Part shown: in pieces, positions 12,801 through 20,600 of the stretch
How positions within the stretch are numbered: the stretch's first letter is position 1
How the letters are laid out: every line of letters begins with the position of its first letter
Source of the DNA: Mycteria americana
Lineage: Eukaryota; Chordata; Aves; Ciconiiformes; Ciconiidae
Reading direction: 5' to 3'
Assembly (NCBI RefSeq): GCF_035582795.1
Contig: NC_134368.1
Span: 7,417,501-7,481,500, forward strand
DNA length: 64,000 nucleotides
Notes under the pieces: generated by a model
The model's database searches: none
The model's input: only the letters and a program-made list of their open reading frames with translations
What the model was told of the DNA's origin: nothing
Program-made: the position numbers and the translations under genes

Positions 12801-15800
12801 TCAAGAATCACTGAAGAATTAACAGTACTTGAGGCAGAGTAAAACAAGAATTTAATATAAAAAATACAGGCTATCCTTAGAAACCTATTATTTACCCTTT
12901 TTCTCTCTATTCTTAACTGCAATTTCATGAAAGAAGGAAGAAACATGAGACTAGAGGGAGAAGGAATTAACATTGTACAGAACAGTGGTTTGGGAGGGAA
13001 GCAAAGTCCTAAAAATACATTCCTGTATCTCCAGGCACAACATACCAACTTTAAATGCTTACAAGCTCTGCCTAGCTCTAGCTGTACAAAGATTTAGCCT
13101 CCCTTCAGATGACACATAAGAGTACACGAGTGAAGCTGTACTTGAGAAATTCACACTTGTAACACCATCCTTGGAAGATGGAACTGCAGAACCAGAGTTA
13201 GGCCAAGCGTATACTTGCCATTGCAGGCCACTGGACAGGAGACATAGAACTGGCTTGAGATTTTCTTTCAGCCAGTACTAGCTTTTGCTCCACCAGAAAT
13301 GCTTTCATTTTATGGCTGTAGACTTCTAGCCATCTTCTTTTTTCCCATGACTCATCATCAAATTCTACACAAATCTACAGAAAGAAAACAAAGCAAAGGA
13401 GTGACTAACCATAAAATTCAGACACATACAACATGAAAAAGGATAAAAAAACACCAATTTCCTCCAAAAATAAAAAAAAAATCATTAAAAGTACTTATAA
13501 TGCAAACATGATTATTGCCTTTCTGTCATACAATCAAGCAATCACTAAAGCATCCCAGGCTGACCTAGTATTTTGTAAGTGATAGTCAATGTTAACTGGT
13601 TTGTCATCATTACTGTCGCATAAAACATTAATATTCCTATTTAACTCCACAACTCAAAGTCCTCTGCTGCTCCAGGGCAGTTAAATGTGTTAACTCTGCC
13701 ACTAGTGTTTACAATCAGGGAAAAAACACAGCAAAAAACCCCAAAAACTTTAAAAGACTGTATACAGTAGTGGCACAGCATTTTCTACAAACTCTAAACT
13801 AGAGTACTTGAATAAACAAGCTGGTTTTCCAGAAATATTTTAAGAATAAGAGTCCCAAAGAATAACTTCTGTTAATTTATTGAAAGCACAAATGGCAGTG
13901 TGCCAGTAAAGGTGATCAAATTATATAATGTGAAGAAGGTCATTTGCTGCCTGCTTTTAACTGGTATTTATCTTTATGAATCTCTGAAGCATCTATACAA
14001 ACTTTTCAAGAGGAAAGCAGTTGTCACTTCATGGCAAAAATATGGTGGCTTGACCAATTTCTTTGGGATGGCATTACCCTTCTTTCATAGGCAATACAGG
14101 AAGATCAACAAAGGATTGGGAAAGACCACAAATACAGCTTTGCCTGAATACAGGAATTGGAACGTCTTGGCAGAGAACACTACTCTCAGAAAAATCACTC
14201 CCTCTTCCCATAAAAATATAACAATCCAGTCTAAATACATTTAACTAATTTACCCTAAGAGCAGAGAAACCTCAGTTGAGTGAATCTTAGAAACATTCCC
14301 TTGTGTTCAGCTTCCCTCTAAGGGGAAAGGCAAGTAAAAGCATGCACACGAAACAGCATTACCACAGACAGGAGTTGTAAAACTAATGGGTGCAGAAATG
14401 CATTTAGTCATTTTGAAGTTCACGAAAACAATGAAATAGATAAGCAAATAACACAAGCACCAGAACCAGAATGGCTTGTTTTGCCCGTAGTATCAACACT
14501 GCACAAACAGGAAAATACAGTTCAGAAAATACTTTCAAAACTAGCTGACAGTCCATCTATTCTCTAGCTTGCTCCTGATGCTATACAAAAAGACTAAATA
14601 TTTCTACTCCCTTAGAGACTTTTTTCTCCCCAATCTATTACTATTTGGGATCTAACGATACATTACTCTTCCACAGAGCTGCGAGAGAGGAAAGGAGTTT
14701 GCGTGTGGTACAAAAGCTCTCTACGCCTCGATTGTCTACTTTGCAACTTCTTTAACACTTTCACTGGAGAATGCATTAAGTCAATCGCTTCTGGAAGAAC
14801 CCTAACCAGTTACAAGGCTCACAGTAAAGTCCCCAACAGCACCTGCTCCTTCTCCTTTTAAGTCCCAGAGAAGGTCCTTTAGAAGAGCTTTATGCAGCAG
14901 CAACATCCTCCTCCTCACTCCAAGTACGGCATGGGCACAGCCCCGCCGGCCAAAGATGGAGAAAGCTCCACCCCTGACGCAGATCCACAACAAGACGCTC
15001 GGCCTCTAACAACACGGGACTCTCATAACAAAGTTTACACTTTCGGAAAAGAGCTAGAAACACGTACTATTTCTTCTTGTTTGACATGGAGCAGGTGTTT
15101 CGTCAGTTAATCAGAGGTCACAAAGTTCTTCCCGTTAAAAAAAAGGCAAGGAAACAGTTTTAATTGAAAGATGGTACTGTTCTTGCTGTCAAAGAACAGC
15201 CTGCCACCAAAGCCCTTGGAGAAACAAGTAAGAGGCCCATGTAACAAGATGCCGTTACTATAATGGAGTTTTGTCCTTAGCGAGTACTTTGTATGCTATA
15301 GTAATTGCCCAGACACGGTTGAATAGTTTTACTGACTACAGTTGCCAAATAACCCCTAAGAGCTTCACAGCCAAACTGTGAAAGTCGGTTAACTTCCACG
15401 CAAAATACATAGTTCCATTTACAATAACTGATTGCGTGTTTAAAAATCCCGTTGGTAATCATTATTAAGAAGCGGCCACCGTGCAAGAAGGGTCCAAGAA
15501 ACTTCCAACACCATACATGAATTTGGGACGTCTTTTAAGACGGTAGAAGTACTTGTTCGTTACCAGCTACTTCAAAGAGCAAGAAAGAAAAGTCACCAAT
15601 CCCATCAACATGGGGGTGTTTTGGTTTCACAACTAACTGCAATCTCTGGAAAAAAAAAAATCGTTTACAACTGACAAGGTCTTAAATTACATTTCGGAAA
15701 TACGCAGAAATAAAACCTAGGCAAAGTGGGTGCAATAAAAACCTGAAGTTTTCAAAATGCTGGTAGAAGAAAGCACATTTATAATAAGTTTGAGGTAATT

Positions 15801-16197
15801 TCCGGCATTAGTACAAGCACATTGGGGGCTTTAGCCAGAGGTGCACATGTTTTCAAGCATGTTAAGCAGGCAAGTTGCCCAAGACCTCTCTCCCCCAACA
15901 ACAGCGTGTGTGTATATATATATGTGTGTGTATACACACACCCCCACGCATGCACGCACACGAAGCTTCCAGGTCACAGGGTAAGCACTCTCGTTTTAGA
16001 AGGTCTCTTTGAAAGTTCCCGGTTACCTTCAGGTCTTGTTTGGATATGTCCGTGTGTGAAACTGCTCGGATCTTTCCTGACTTCCAGGGCCATTCCGAGA
16101 TGCGACTGGTGTCCCATGACCTGTCGTCTTCTTCCGACAGGCTGAGGAATCTCTTCCCCACGAGCAGCGACCAGCTCCCCTCGAGCCTCAGCACCAT
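697..16197 (-). CDS. KDM3A: KDM3A (JMJD1A) lysine demethylase 3A, 5' half, ten coding exons
   Basis: KDM3A is a nuclear Fe(II)/2-oxoglutarate dioxygenase that removes methyl groups from mono- and dimethylated H3K9 and acts as a coactivator in hypoxia, spermatogenesis and metabolism. Ten exons on the minus strand (16027-16197, 13219-13374, 10864-10974, 9026-9128, 7980-8104, 7417-7489, 7244-7332, 4864-5015, 2183-2754, 697-898) join in phase into 584 codons plus 2 bases. The protein starts [20 protein letters not shown], and conserved blocks such as [42 protein letters not shown] and CRECRLDS match KDM3A as I know it, rather than JMJD1C. The window covers the N-terminal region and the low-complexity linker. 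The known C6 zinc finger, the LXXLL motif and the JmjC domain are off the left edge. Identification rests on recalled family sequence; I could not run an alignment. Confidence 0.96.
899..2182 (-). other. KDM3A: KDM3A intron 10
   Basis: Bounded by consensus GT and AG. It contains a G- and T-rich low-complexity run at about 1688-1750 (plus strand). Nothing else is recognised. Confidence 0.85.
2183..2754 (-). CDS. KDM3A: KDM3A exon 10, large low-complexity linker exon
   Basis: At 572 bp this is the largest coding exon in the window, 190 codons plus one base. The acceptor TTGTGTTTCAG gives phase 2 and the donor is GTAAGT. It encodes a Ser/Thr/Asn-rich, probably disordered linker with no recognised domain. 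Islands such as [22 protein letters not shown] and [14 protein letters not shown] correspond to SLPEEISSCLNT, LPKECLPTK and ELQKHLEHAPSPSD in mammalian KDM3A. It diverges far more from mammals than the flanking exons. Confidence 0.93.
2755..4863 (-). other. KDM3A: KDM3A intron 9, carrying an antisense CR1
   Basis: Holds a T- and GT-rich tract at about 2935-3010 and a CR1 LINE 3' fragment at 4030-4674 lying opposite to KDM3A transcription. Confidence 0.85.
4030..4674 (+). mobile_element. CR1 LINE, 5'-truncated 3' end with C-terminal reverse-transcriptase reading frame
   Basis: A 178-codon frame (4052-4588) encodes the C-terminal end of CR1 ORF2. Landmarks are [51 protein letters not shown] and an [14 protein letters not shown] block, which follow the reverse-transcriptase core. 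The 3' UTR has GGTTGGACTAGATGACCTTT and the CR1 tail of ATTCTATG-like octamers, followed by A13. The frame has no stops, so this copy is fairly young for a 5'-truncated CR1. Endonuclease and RT catalytic motifs are absent, so it cannot move by itself. Confidence 0.96.
4864..5015 (-). CDS. KDM3A: KDM3A exon 9
   Basis: This exon is 152 bp, 50 codons plus two bases. It encodes [23 protein letters not shown] and [13 protein letters not shown], matching the SVPTTV, LLGCTAA and NSPPNLGAK blocks of mammalian KDM3A. The acceptor is TTACAG and the donor GTAAGG. Confidence 0.93.
5016..7243 (-). other. KDM3A: KDM3A intron 8
   Basis: Consensus boundaries. It contains a perfect 20-bp tandem duplication at 5618-5657. 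Short open frames here resemble no protein I know. Confidence 0.85.
5618..5657. repeat. Perfect 20-bp tandem duplication
   Basis: The unit AGCTCCAAAATCCATACTCC occurs twice head to tail (5618-5637, 5638-5657) with no mismatch, indicating a recent local duplication. Confidence 0.97.
7244..7332 (-). CDS. KDM3A: KDM3A exon 8
   Basis: This exon is 89 bp and with one carried base gives 30 codons ending in phase 0 at a GTAATG donor. It encodes [13 protein letters not shown] and KHTKSSPE. The basic MKRK stretch matches the conserved VKRKSSEN of mammalian KDM3A and marks the start of the poorly conserved linker. Confidence 0.93.
7417..7489 (-). CDS. KDM3A: KDM3A exon 7
   Basis: This exon is 73 bp, 24 codons plus one base. 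It encodes [20 protein letters not shown] and then NGKC. The acceptor is CTTTCCAAG and the donor GTAAGA. Only 84 bp of intron separate it from exon 8. Confidence 0.95.
7490..7979 (-). other. KDM3A: KDM3A intron 6
   Basis: 490 bp with consensus boundaries; no repeat or other element recognised. Confidence 0.85.
7980..8104 (-). CDS. KDM3A: KDM3A exon 6
   Basis: This exon is 125 bp and with one carried base gives 42 codons. It encodes [20 protein letters not shown] and a TLEVNCQE end. The acceptor is TTTTTAAG and the donor GTAAGA. This is among the most conserved N-terminal blocks of the KDM3 family. Confidence 0.96.
8105..9025 (-). other. KDM3A: KDM3A intron 5
   Basis: Contains a 23-bp homopolymer G run on the plus strand at 8258-8280; otherwise AT-rich unique sequence. 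Confidence 0.85.
8258..8280 (+). repeat. G23 homopolymer
   Basis: Twenty-three consecutive G on the plus strand, followed by CGGGGCGG. In the KDM3A pre-mRNA this is C23, about 154 nt upstream of the exon 6 acceptor. The run length may be affected by sequencing error. Confidence 0.95.
9026..9128 (-). CDS. KDM3A: KDM3A exon 5
   Basis: This exon is 103 bp, 34 codons plus one base, starting in phase 0 after a CTGAAATAG acceptor and ending at a GTACAA donor. It encodes DVDSSRLPL and [17 protein letters not shown], matching the KDM3A helix-rich stretch before the SLDPSTQWF block. Confidence 0.94.
9773..9900 (+). repeat. G/T-rich low-complexity tract (GGGGTTTT-like)
   Basis: About 125 bp almost purely G and T, with repeated blocks of three to four G separated by T runs, ending in a T run of about 20. 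In the KDM3A transcript this is an A/C-rich tract of CCCCAAAA character. The plus strand could form G-quadruplexes. Confidence 0.9.
10264..10308. repeat. Imperfect tandem duplication, 23 + 22 bp
   Basis: The block AAGCCCTTTATAGCAG plus ATACTAT (10264-10286) is repeated at 10287-10308 with a small change in the TTTA stretch. Confidence 0.92.
10864..10974 (-). CDS. KDM3A: KDM3A exon 4
   Basis: This exon is 111 bp, 37 codons, phase 0 at both ends. It encodes [14 protein letters not shown] through [11 protein letters not shown]. The acceptor is TTTTTCTAG and the donor GTAACC. It matches the KDM3A segment after the conserved QWPA motif. Confidence 0.95.
10975..13218 (-). other. KDM3A: KDM3A intron 3, GC-AG intron
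   Basis: Its 5' end is GCAAGT and its 3' end TTTTTCTAG. No transposon was recognised inside. Confidence 0.85.
13219..13374 (-). CDS. KDM3A: KDM3A exon 3
   Basis: This exon is 156 bp, 52 codons, phase 0 at both ends. It encodes [18 protein letters not shown] and [14 protein letters not shown], which match the conserved KDM3 N-terminal region. The acceptor is TTTCTGTAG. The donor reads ATG followed by GCAAGT, a GC donor; using the nearby GT instead would shift the frame. The next exon resumes with TYKSLVDK in phase 0, which supports the GC site. Confidence 0.94.
13375..16026 (-). other. KDM3A: KDM3A intron 2
   Basis: The first coding intron, 2.65 kb. The half near exon 2 is richer in CpG. A TG/TA/CA dinucleotide stretch with a perfect palindrome lies at 15905-15960. 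A plus-strand 114-codon frame at 13900-14244 has no recognisable homology and looks like chance. Confidence 0.85.
15905..15960. repeat. Mixed TG/TA/CA dinucleotide repeat with perfect palindrome
   Basis: Runs of TG, then TA, then TG, switch to CA. The 18 bp at 15924-15941 (GTGTGTGTATACACACAC) equal their own reverse complement. It lies about 70-120 bp inside intron 2 from exon 2. The alternating purine-pyrimidine pattern could favour Z-DNA or a cruciform. Confidence 0.92.
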
Positions 16198-16215
16198 TTT
16201 AACTCATCGGGAGGC
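16027..16215 (-). CDS. KDM3A: KDM3A exon 2 with start codon (coding 16027-16197)
   Basis: The ATG at 16197-16195 has A at -3 and G at +4, a strong Kozak context. The coding part is 57 codons, ending DISKQDLK in phase 0 at a GTAACC donor (16021-16026). Compared with human KDM3A from memory, it lacks about five residues after FLSLS. The exon's upstream end is less certain: a long pyrimidine-rich stretch ending CCTGGAG gives an acceptor at 16216-16217, so the exon would begin at 16215. If no intron is used there, the 5' UTR continues upstream. Confidence 0.93.
16199..16207 (-). promoter_or_regulatory. Two-codon uORF ending one base before the KDM3A start
   Basis: On the minus strand ATG AGT TAA is followed by a single A and then the KDM3A ATG. 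If the mRNA contains this stretch, a ribosome starting here would terminate directly beside the main start codon. The uATG context is weak (C at -3, A at +4). Confidence 0.75.
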
Positions 16216-16753
16216 CTCCAGGGAGGAAACCGACGGAAGGAAGAGAGAAAAACAAAACAAAACAAAACAACGCGTCGGTCAGCTGGCAGGCCGCGCTCCG
16301 AGCCCTGCGGGCGGGCTCGCCCCCCGCCCGCCTTTCCTCACAGGGAGCCGCGGGGGCCAAGGCGGGAGGGAGCAGCGCTGCTTCCTTCTTCCTCTCCCCG
16401 TCCTCCCCCCCGCCTCCGCTTCTTTTCGAGCGGCTCAAGCCGAGCCCTCAGACGCCCACAGGATGCTTCTTTGCCCACGGTCCTGTTAATCATTGCCTCA
16501 GTGGGGGTGGGTGGAAGGAAATACCAGAAGCTGCTGCAGCGCAGCTCCCAGCTATTTCCACCCCGGCCGGCCGCCACCCTGCCCCCGCGGCCTCTTTGTT
16601 CCCTCCCTCCGAGGAGCCGAAGCGGGGAGCGGCAGCTGAAGGGGAGGCAGGGAAGCAAGCGACCGGGCCAAGCTCCTTCCGGACGCCTCTCCGCCTCACG
16701 AACACCCCCTCCTACCCGCCCAGACAGCCCTCGAGCCTTGCCCCTGCCCTCAC

Positions 16754-16900
16754 CTGCTTCCCCCCCCGGCCCCTGCCGCCGGTCCCACCCGGCGCACCCC
16801 GCGGTCACACGGCGCCCGGGCAGCGGGCTCCGCGAACGCGGCCCTTCCCCTCCGCCCCCGGCAACAGCCGCTGCGGCGAGCGCTACTACTCGGCCCCGCG
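16754..16900 (-). other. KDM3A: Candidate KDM3A noncoding exon 1 (upstream end approximate)
   Basis: A strong minus-strand donor, AGCAG followed by GTGAGG, lies at the 16753/16754 boundary. CCAAT boxes at 16983 and 17035 would place a start site roughly 80-130 bp downstream on the minus strand. Joining to the acceptor at 16216 gives an intron of about 0.54 kb. This is inferred from splice and promoter signals only. Confidence 0.45.
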
Positions 16901-17110
16901 CTCGCGCGCACACCCCCTCACCCGCGCGCCCGCCCCCCACCCCGGCCCGCGGCCGGCCCCTGCTGCTCCATCCCTCGCTCCCATTGGCTCCCCCGCGCCA
17001 GCGGGGCGGGGCTCGCGGCAAGCCTCCCGCTGCGATTGGCCTGGAGGGGCGGTGCCCGCGCTCCTGGCCACGCCTCGAAACCGTTGCTCAGCAGATGGCG
17101 ACTGAAAAAT
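16900..17110 (-). promoter_or_regulatory. KDM3A: KDM3A core promoter, CCAAT/GC-box type
   Basis: Two ATTGG pentamers on the plus strand (16983-16987 and 17035-17039) are CCAAT boxes for a minus-strand gene, 52 bp apart. A GC box, GGGGCGGGG, lies between them at 17003-17011. There is no TATA box. A YY1-like CAGATGGCGAC lies at 17093-17103 on the plus strand. This layout suits a housekeeping-type promoter bound by NF-Y and Sp1. Confidence 0.7.
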
Positions 17111-17157
17111 GAGTATCCTTCCGCAAAGCTTCGAGTGAAGGAGTGCGCCAGCCCGCC

Positions 17158-17162
17158 CACGT
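17158..17162 (-). promoter_or_regulatory. Candidate hypoxia response element
   Basis: ACGTG core on the minus strand in the context GGACGTGGGCGGG, about 960 bp upstream of the KDM3A ATG. KDM3A is a known HIF-1 target in mammals. A 5-bp core is weak evidence alone, but it lies in the promoter region. Confidence 0.4.
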
Positions 17163-17336
17163 CCACGAAGAACCCAAAGATGGGGCCAAATGGAAAAACA
17201 AACATGTTTTAGGCCGCAGCGTGCCTCGAGGCTTGTGTTTCTGCCTCAGGCGAGCTGAGCCTTAAGCTATAAGGGCTGCCTTTAGGAGTCGGCGGAGGGA
17301 TCTGAGGGAGGCCAGAGGCGTGAAACGCCCGCTTAT

Positions 17337-17341
17337 ACGTG
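17337..17341 (+). promoter_or_regulatory. Candidate hypoxia response element
   Basis: ACGTG core in the context TTATACGTGCGG, close to the favoured TACGTGC form, about 1.14 kb upstream of the KDM3A ATG. Confidence 0.4.
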
Positions 17342-17380
17342 CGGTTCGCGGCGTACTCAGATATAGCACAGGGGGAGGGG

Positions 17381-17520
17381 GCACCTGTGGGGTGCTTCTG
17401 CGCAAGCGCACATCGGCAAGGTGCACCTGCGGGGGCGCTGCGGACAGCCTTCTGCGCACGCGCAGATGGGGAAGGGCCTGACACCTGCTCGGGGGCCGCG
17501 TCTGCGCTTGCGCACTAGGG
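17381..17520. promoter_or_regulatory. Triplicated CACCTG + NRF1 palindrome array
   Basis: Three NRF1-type palindromes lie at 17399-17410 (TGCGCAAGCGCA), 17453-17464 (TGCGCACGCGCA) and 17503-17514 (TGCGCTTGCGCA), with starts 54 and 50 bp apart. Each is preceded by a CACCTG E-box (17382, 17424, 17482) and a G-rich spacer. The repeated order indicates tandem duplication of a roughly 50-bp unit. NRF1 drives many TATA-less ubiquitous promoters. Confidence 0.88.
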
Positions 17521-17568
17521 GTTCGGCGGTGCCGAGGGACGGGCGGAGGCGAGGCGGAAGCGTCTTAC

Positions 17569-17600
17569 AGGCCACCATCTTGTTTGGCTGCCTTGGAGGC
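17569..17600 (-). promoter_or_regulatory. YY1-like element and candidate alternative first exon with splice donor
   Basis: On the minus strand CAAGATGGTGGCCT is followed at once by GTAAGA (17563-17568). CAAGATGGC is the downstream YY1 element common just after start sites of TATA-less promoters, and its orientation predicts transcription towards KDM3A. A transcript starting near 17.6 kb could splice from here into KDM3A exon 2. Inferred from motifs only. Confidence 0.4.
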
Positions 17601-20600
17601 TGAGGGGGACTGGGAACAGCTAGCTCCTGCGTGGGAGGAGAAGTTGCAGAGGAAAAAAATAACATGTGCTAGAGGTTCCTTGGGAGGATGGCAGGCTTTA
17701 GAGGAGCTCTAATTGTACCTGAGCTGGGTTATGTAGTTCTATCTACAAACAAATGGCTTCCACCACCTCAGATCCCTTCTTCCTTTCATGCAAGACCTGC
17801 ATGCTCTTATGAAAGACTATAACCAAGATCCTAACAGAACCAGGTAGTTAAACTGAGAACATGGTAAAGAGCTAGCTGATAGTGTTCTGCAGTGACCTAA
17901 CAAGATACGTGTACTCATCTTTTACCACAAGACTTTCTTACTAGAGGGTGTGGGAGGAAGAGGACCAAGAAATGAAGAAAGTACCCAAGGCCAAGAAGCT
18001 GTTGAGTCATCCAGTTTACTGGAAACTGGTGGTGTTCAGCTTATGCTTTCTCTGGAGTTCCTCCCATCGCAAGAGGTGTCTGAGCTCCAAAAATCCCCAT
18101 CAAACAGCAGCTGGGACTCTGCTGCAGGCGGGATATTCCTGCCACATTTTGGTCTCGTCCTCCATTTTCTCAAAGAAGCCAGTCCTACCTTTCTGTTAAA
18201 TGCATTTTTAAAGATTTTCCCACCAATTCGCTTGAGGGCACTCCACTGATCACTTGTCTACTGCTACATTCAAACACATTCACGTGTGAAATCAAAAGGC
18301 ACAAAAAATTCCTCATGCGCCGTGATGAGGGAGGTACTGTCCTTCACGCCATGGAAATCAGGCAACCCAAATTCCTTGGTAACTTTAAGGCCTCTTCAGT
18401 GATTCCTAGCAACAAAATGAAGCTAGAAATATGTAGCATTTTCAGCAGGGAAAACAAACGAACAAAAGTGAATAATAGAAAATTAGTCTAATACATCAGC
18501 AACTGCAGGTAGCCTGAAGAAATGCTTGTTAGCAGGCACTGAAAGGAAAAACAGGTATGTTTGCTTCTCAGATTTTAATATTTAATATATAGACCAGACC
18601 TACAAAATGGAATTTGTGATAAGAGATTGCATAGAGCAAGCTATATTTGGAACTACCAAATCGCTTGTTTCATTGTAGGTATTAGGCTCTTGTAACAGCA
18701 GCTGTGCAAGGTATACATCATAAAATATAGGTGTTGTGTACCCTCCTTATTTAAAGCCCTTCGTTTTTATGCATACACAACACTTGGCCTCAAAGAGTAG
18801 CTGATTAATACATGCAGGAAGAGCGACGTTAGGCAATAAAGAAGCAATATTAGTCAATACAATAGATCAAACTGTTGGTAGCACTCCAGTTGCCTAATGG
18901 TATTTTTTTTTCTGTTAGCACCAGAATAAAGGAAAGCTTTAAGGAGAGATTTGAAAGACAACAATGGGGGTTTTGTGTATGAGCAGCTCCCACATGCAAA
19001 GAATAACAAGAAGATTGATCAAAGGTGTTTTAAAATGTAATAGTTTGGGTAGGTACTGGCCTAGAGGGCCAAGAGTAAGAGAGCAAGCACAGGGTGATAG
19101 CTGCAGTGACATAGTCTATGAATAACCTTGAAAATGAACTTACACTTATATAGGAAATGATGCTAGAAGAAGAGTCATATGATCAAAATGCAACGTTCTG
19201 AATGTATATAAAGTAAAAGAAACTATCACAGACCAGAAGAGAAAATGGTGAAGCAGGCAGAGTACAAGTTGACAGGAGCCTGGACAAAAATCACACATTC
19301 AGGGTGCAACCAAGCTTTCAGTCCTGAAAGAGTAGACATATTCAAAATCCGGGGGGTAGAAGTTGAAGCCAGATAACTTAAGATATTTTTTTTTTTGAGC
19401 AAGGAAGATAAGTAGCTACTTACTTCACTTCCATAGGATTCTTCATTCCTTGAAGAAGTTAGATCAGGACCAAACATATTTTTTAAATTATCTAGCTTCT
19501 TTAAAAGTTATAAATTTGGGGTAACCAGTGAAGTCCTGGATCAAAAAGTCAAAAATACAAAATTTTAAATTGTGACTATAAACATATCTGAATTTGTTGC
19601 ATAGTTTTAGAATACATTTCCCAGGATTTTAACCATACAATACAGAAAAATAAATCCTTGTGTTTTTCTTACCTGATTATTTTATCAGCACTCAGAATAG
19701 TCTCCACAAAAACTACTGTCTACTAGAAAAATTTTGTGTATGTCTGCCCGCCCTCACTCACACAGTGTGTCAACAGAAATAGCAAAATATTCAGAAATAA
19801 CTTTCAAACAAACACTGTGATAATGGCACAGATGCAACTATCTCACTCTGGATTATGTACATCTCTCAAGAACAAAATGCCATTCGAAGTACCTGCAGAA
19901 CAAACTAGTGCTGTAAATATGCAGAACTTATTAAACTACAAAGCAGCAGATTTCAACCTGTTCTTCTGCCTGCAAGAAGTCTTGAACATAATTTTTTACA
20001 GCCGCCTCTACCAACTGGGTTGAACTGCTAATAGGTAAGCCTTTAGCTCCTATTTGAGAAAGGAGTAGTCTCAGCAAACAGGTGCTCTTTAAACAATAAC
20101 TTCAGAACACACTTGAATAAATTCTTCCTTTCAGCCACCATTAGGTAACAGTACTTTTCTCTTGTACACGGTATCACTAGGAAAAAAATGTAAGAGGCTT
20201 TGGGTGAAGAGAAATTTGAGTTTAACAATATATGCGGTAAAACTCAGTAGCCAGTTTTATAACTGTCAATGCCTAAAAAATTCCACATTCAGGCATTTAA
20301 GCCTACTTCTCCACATATAAAATCTGGATGTGCTATTCAAATATTTGTACTTTAAAATTGGTCTCCTGCTATCTAGAAGTATTTGATATCACCAATCACA
20401 GACACTTTGCAAGGAAGAGACATTTTATTCAGAGTAGGGCTGGTAACTAACATTAACTGTCATGGCATTGTGGTCTTGGAAGATGTTTTCTGTGCAGTTT
20501 TTCAGGGCTCTCGTCCTGCATTTGCCAGATAAGCCCACAAGTTTGTATGCAGTTACAACAAATGATGGTTGACACAAGATCTTATGGATACCATTTTTTA

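Larger units (their letters stand above)
16270..17600. promoter_or_regulatory. KDM3A: CpG island over the KDM3A 5' end
   Basis: About 1.3 kb of dense CpG and G+C-rich sequence covers the inferred noncoding exon 1, the core promoter and the upstream NRF1 array. Long open frames on both strands here (for example 16338-17021 minus and 16471-17112 plus) are composition effects. Confidence 0.9.

Noticed and set aside
13900-14244. 114-codon plus-strand frame in KDM3A intron 2
   Set aside because: AT-rich, no known motif, antisense to the gene. Consistent with chance.
16338-17021. 227-codon minus-strand frame
   Set aside because: GC-rich low-complexity frame in the KDM3A promoter island, crossing the inferred exon 1 donor, with no recognisable domain.
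16471-17112. 213-codon plus-strand frame
   Set aside because: Same CpG-island composition effect, Pro/Arg-rich, overlapping the minus-strand promoter.
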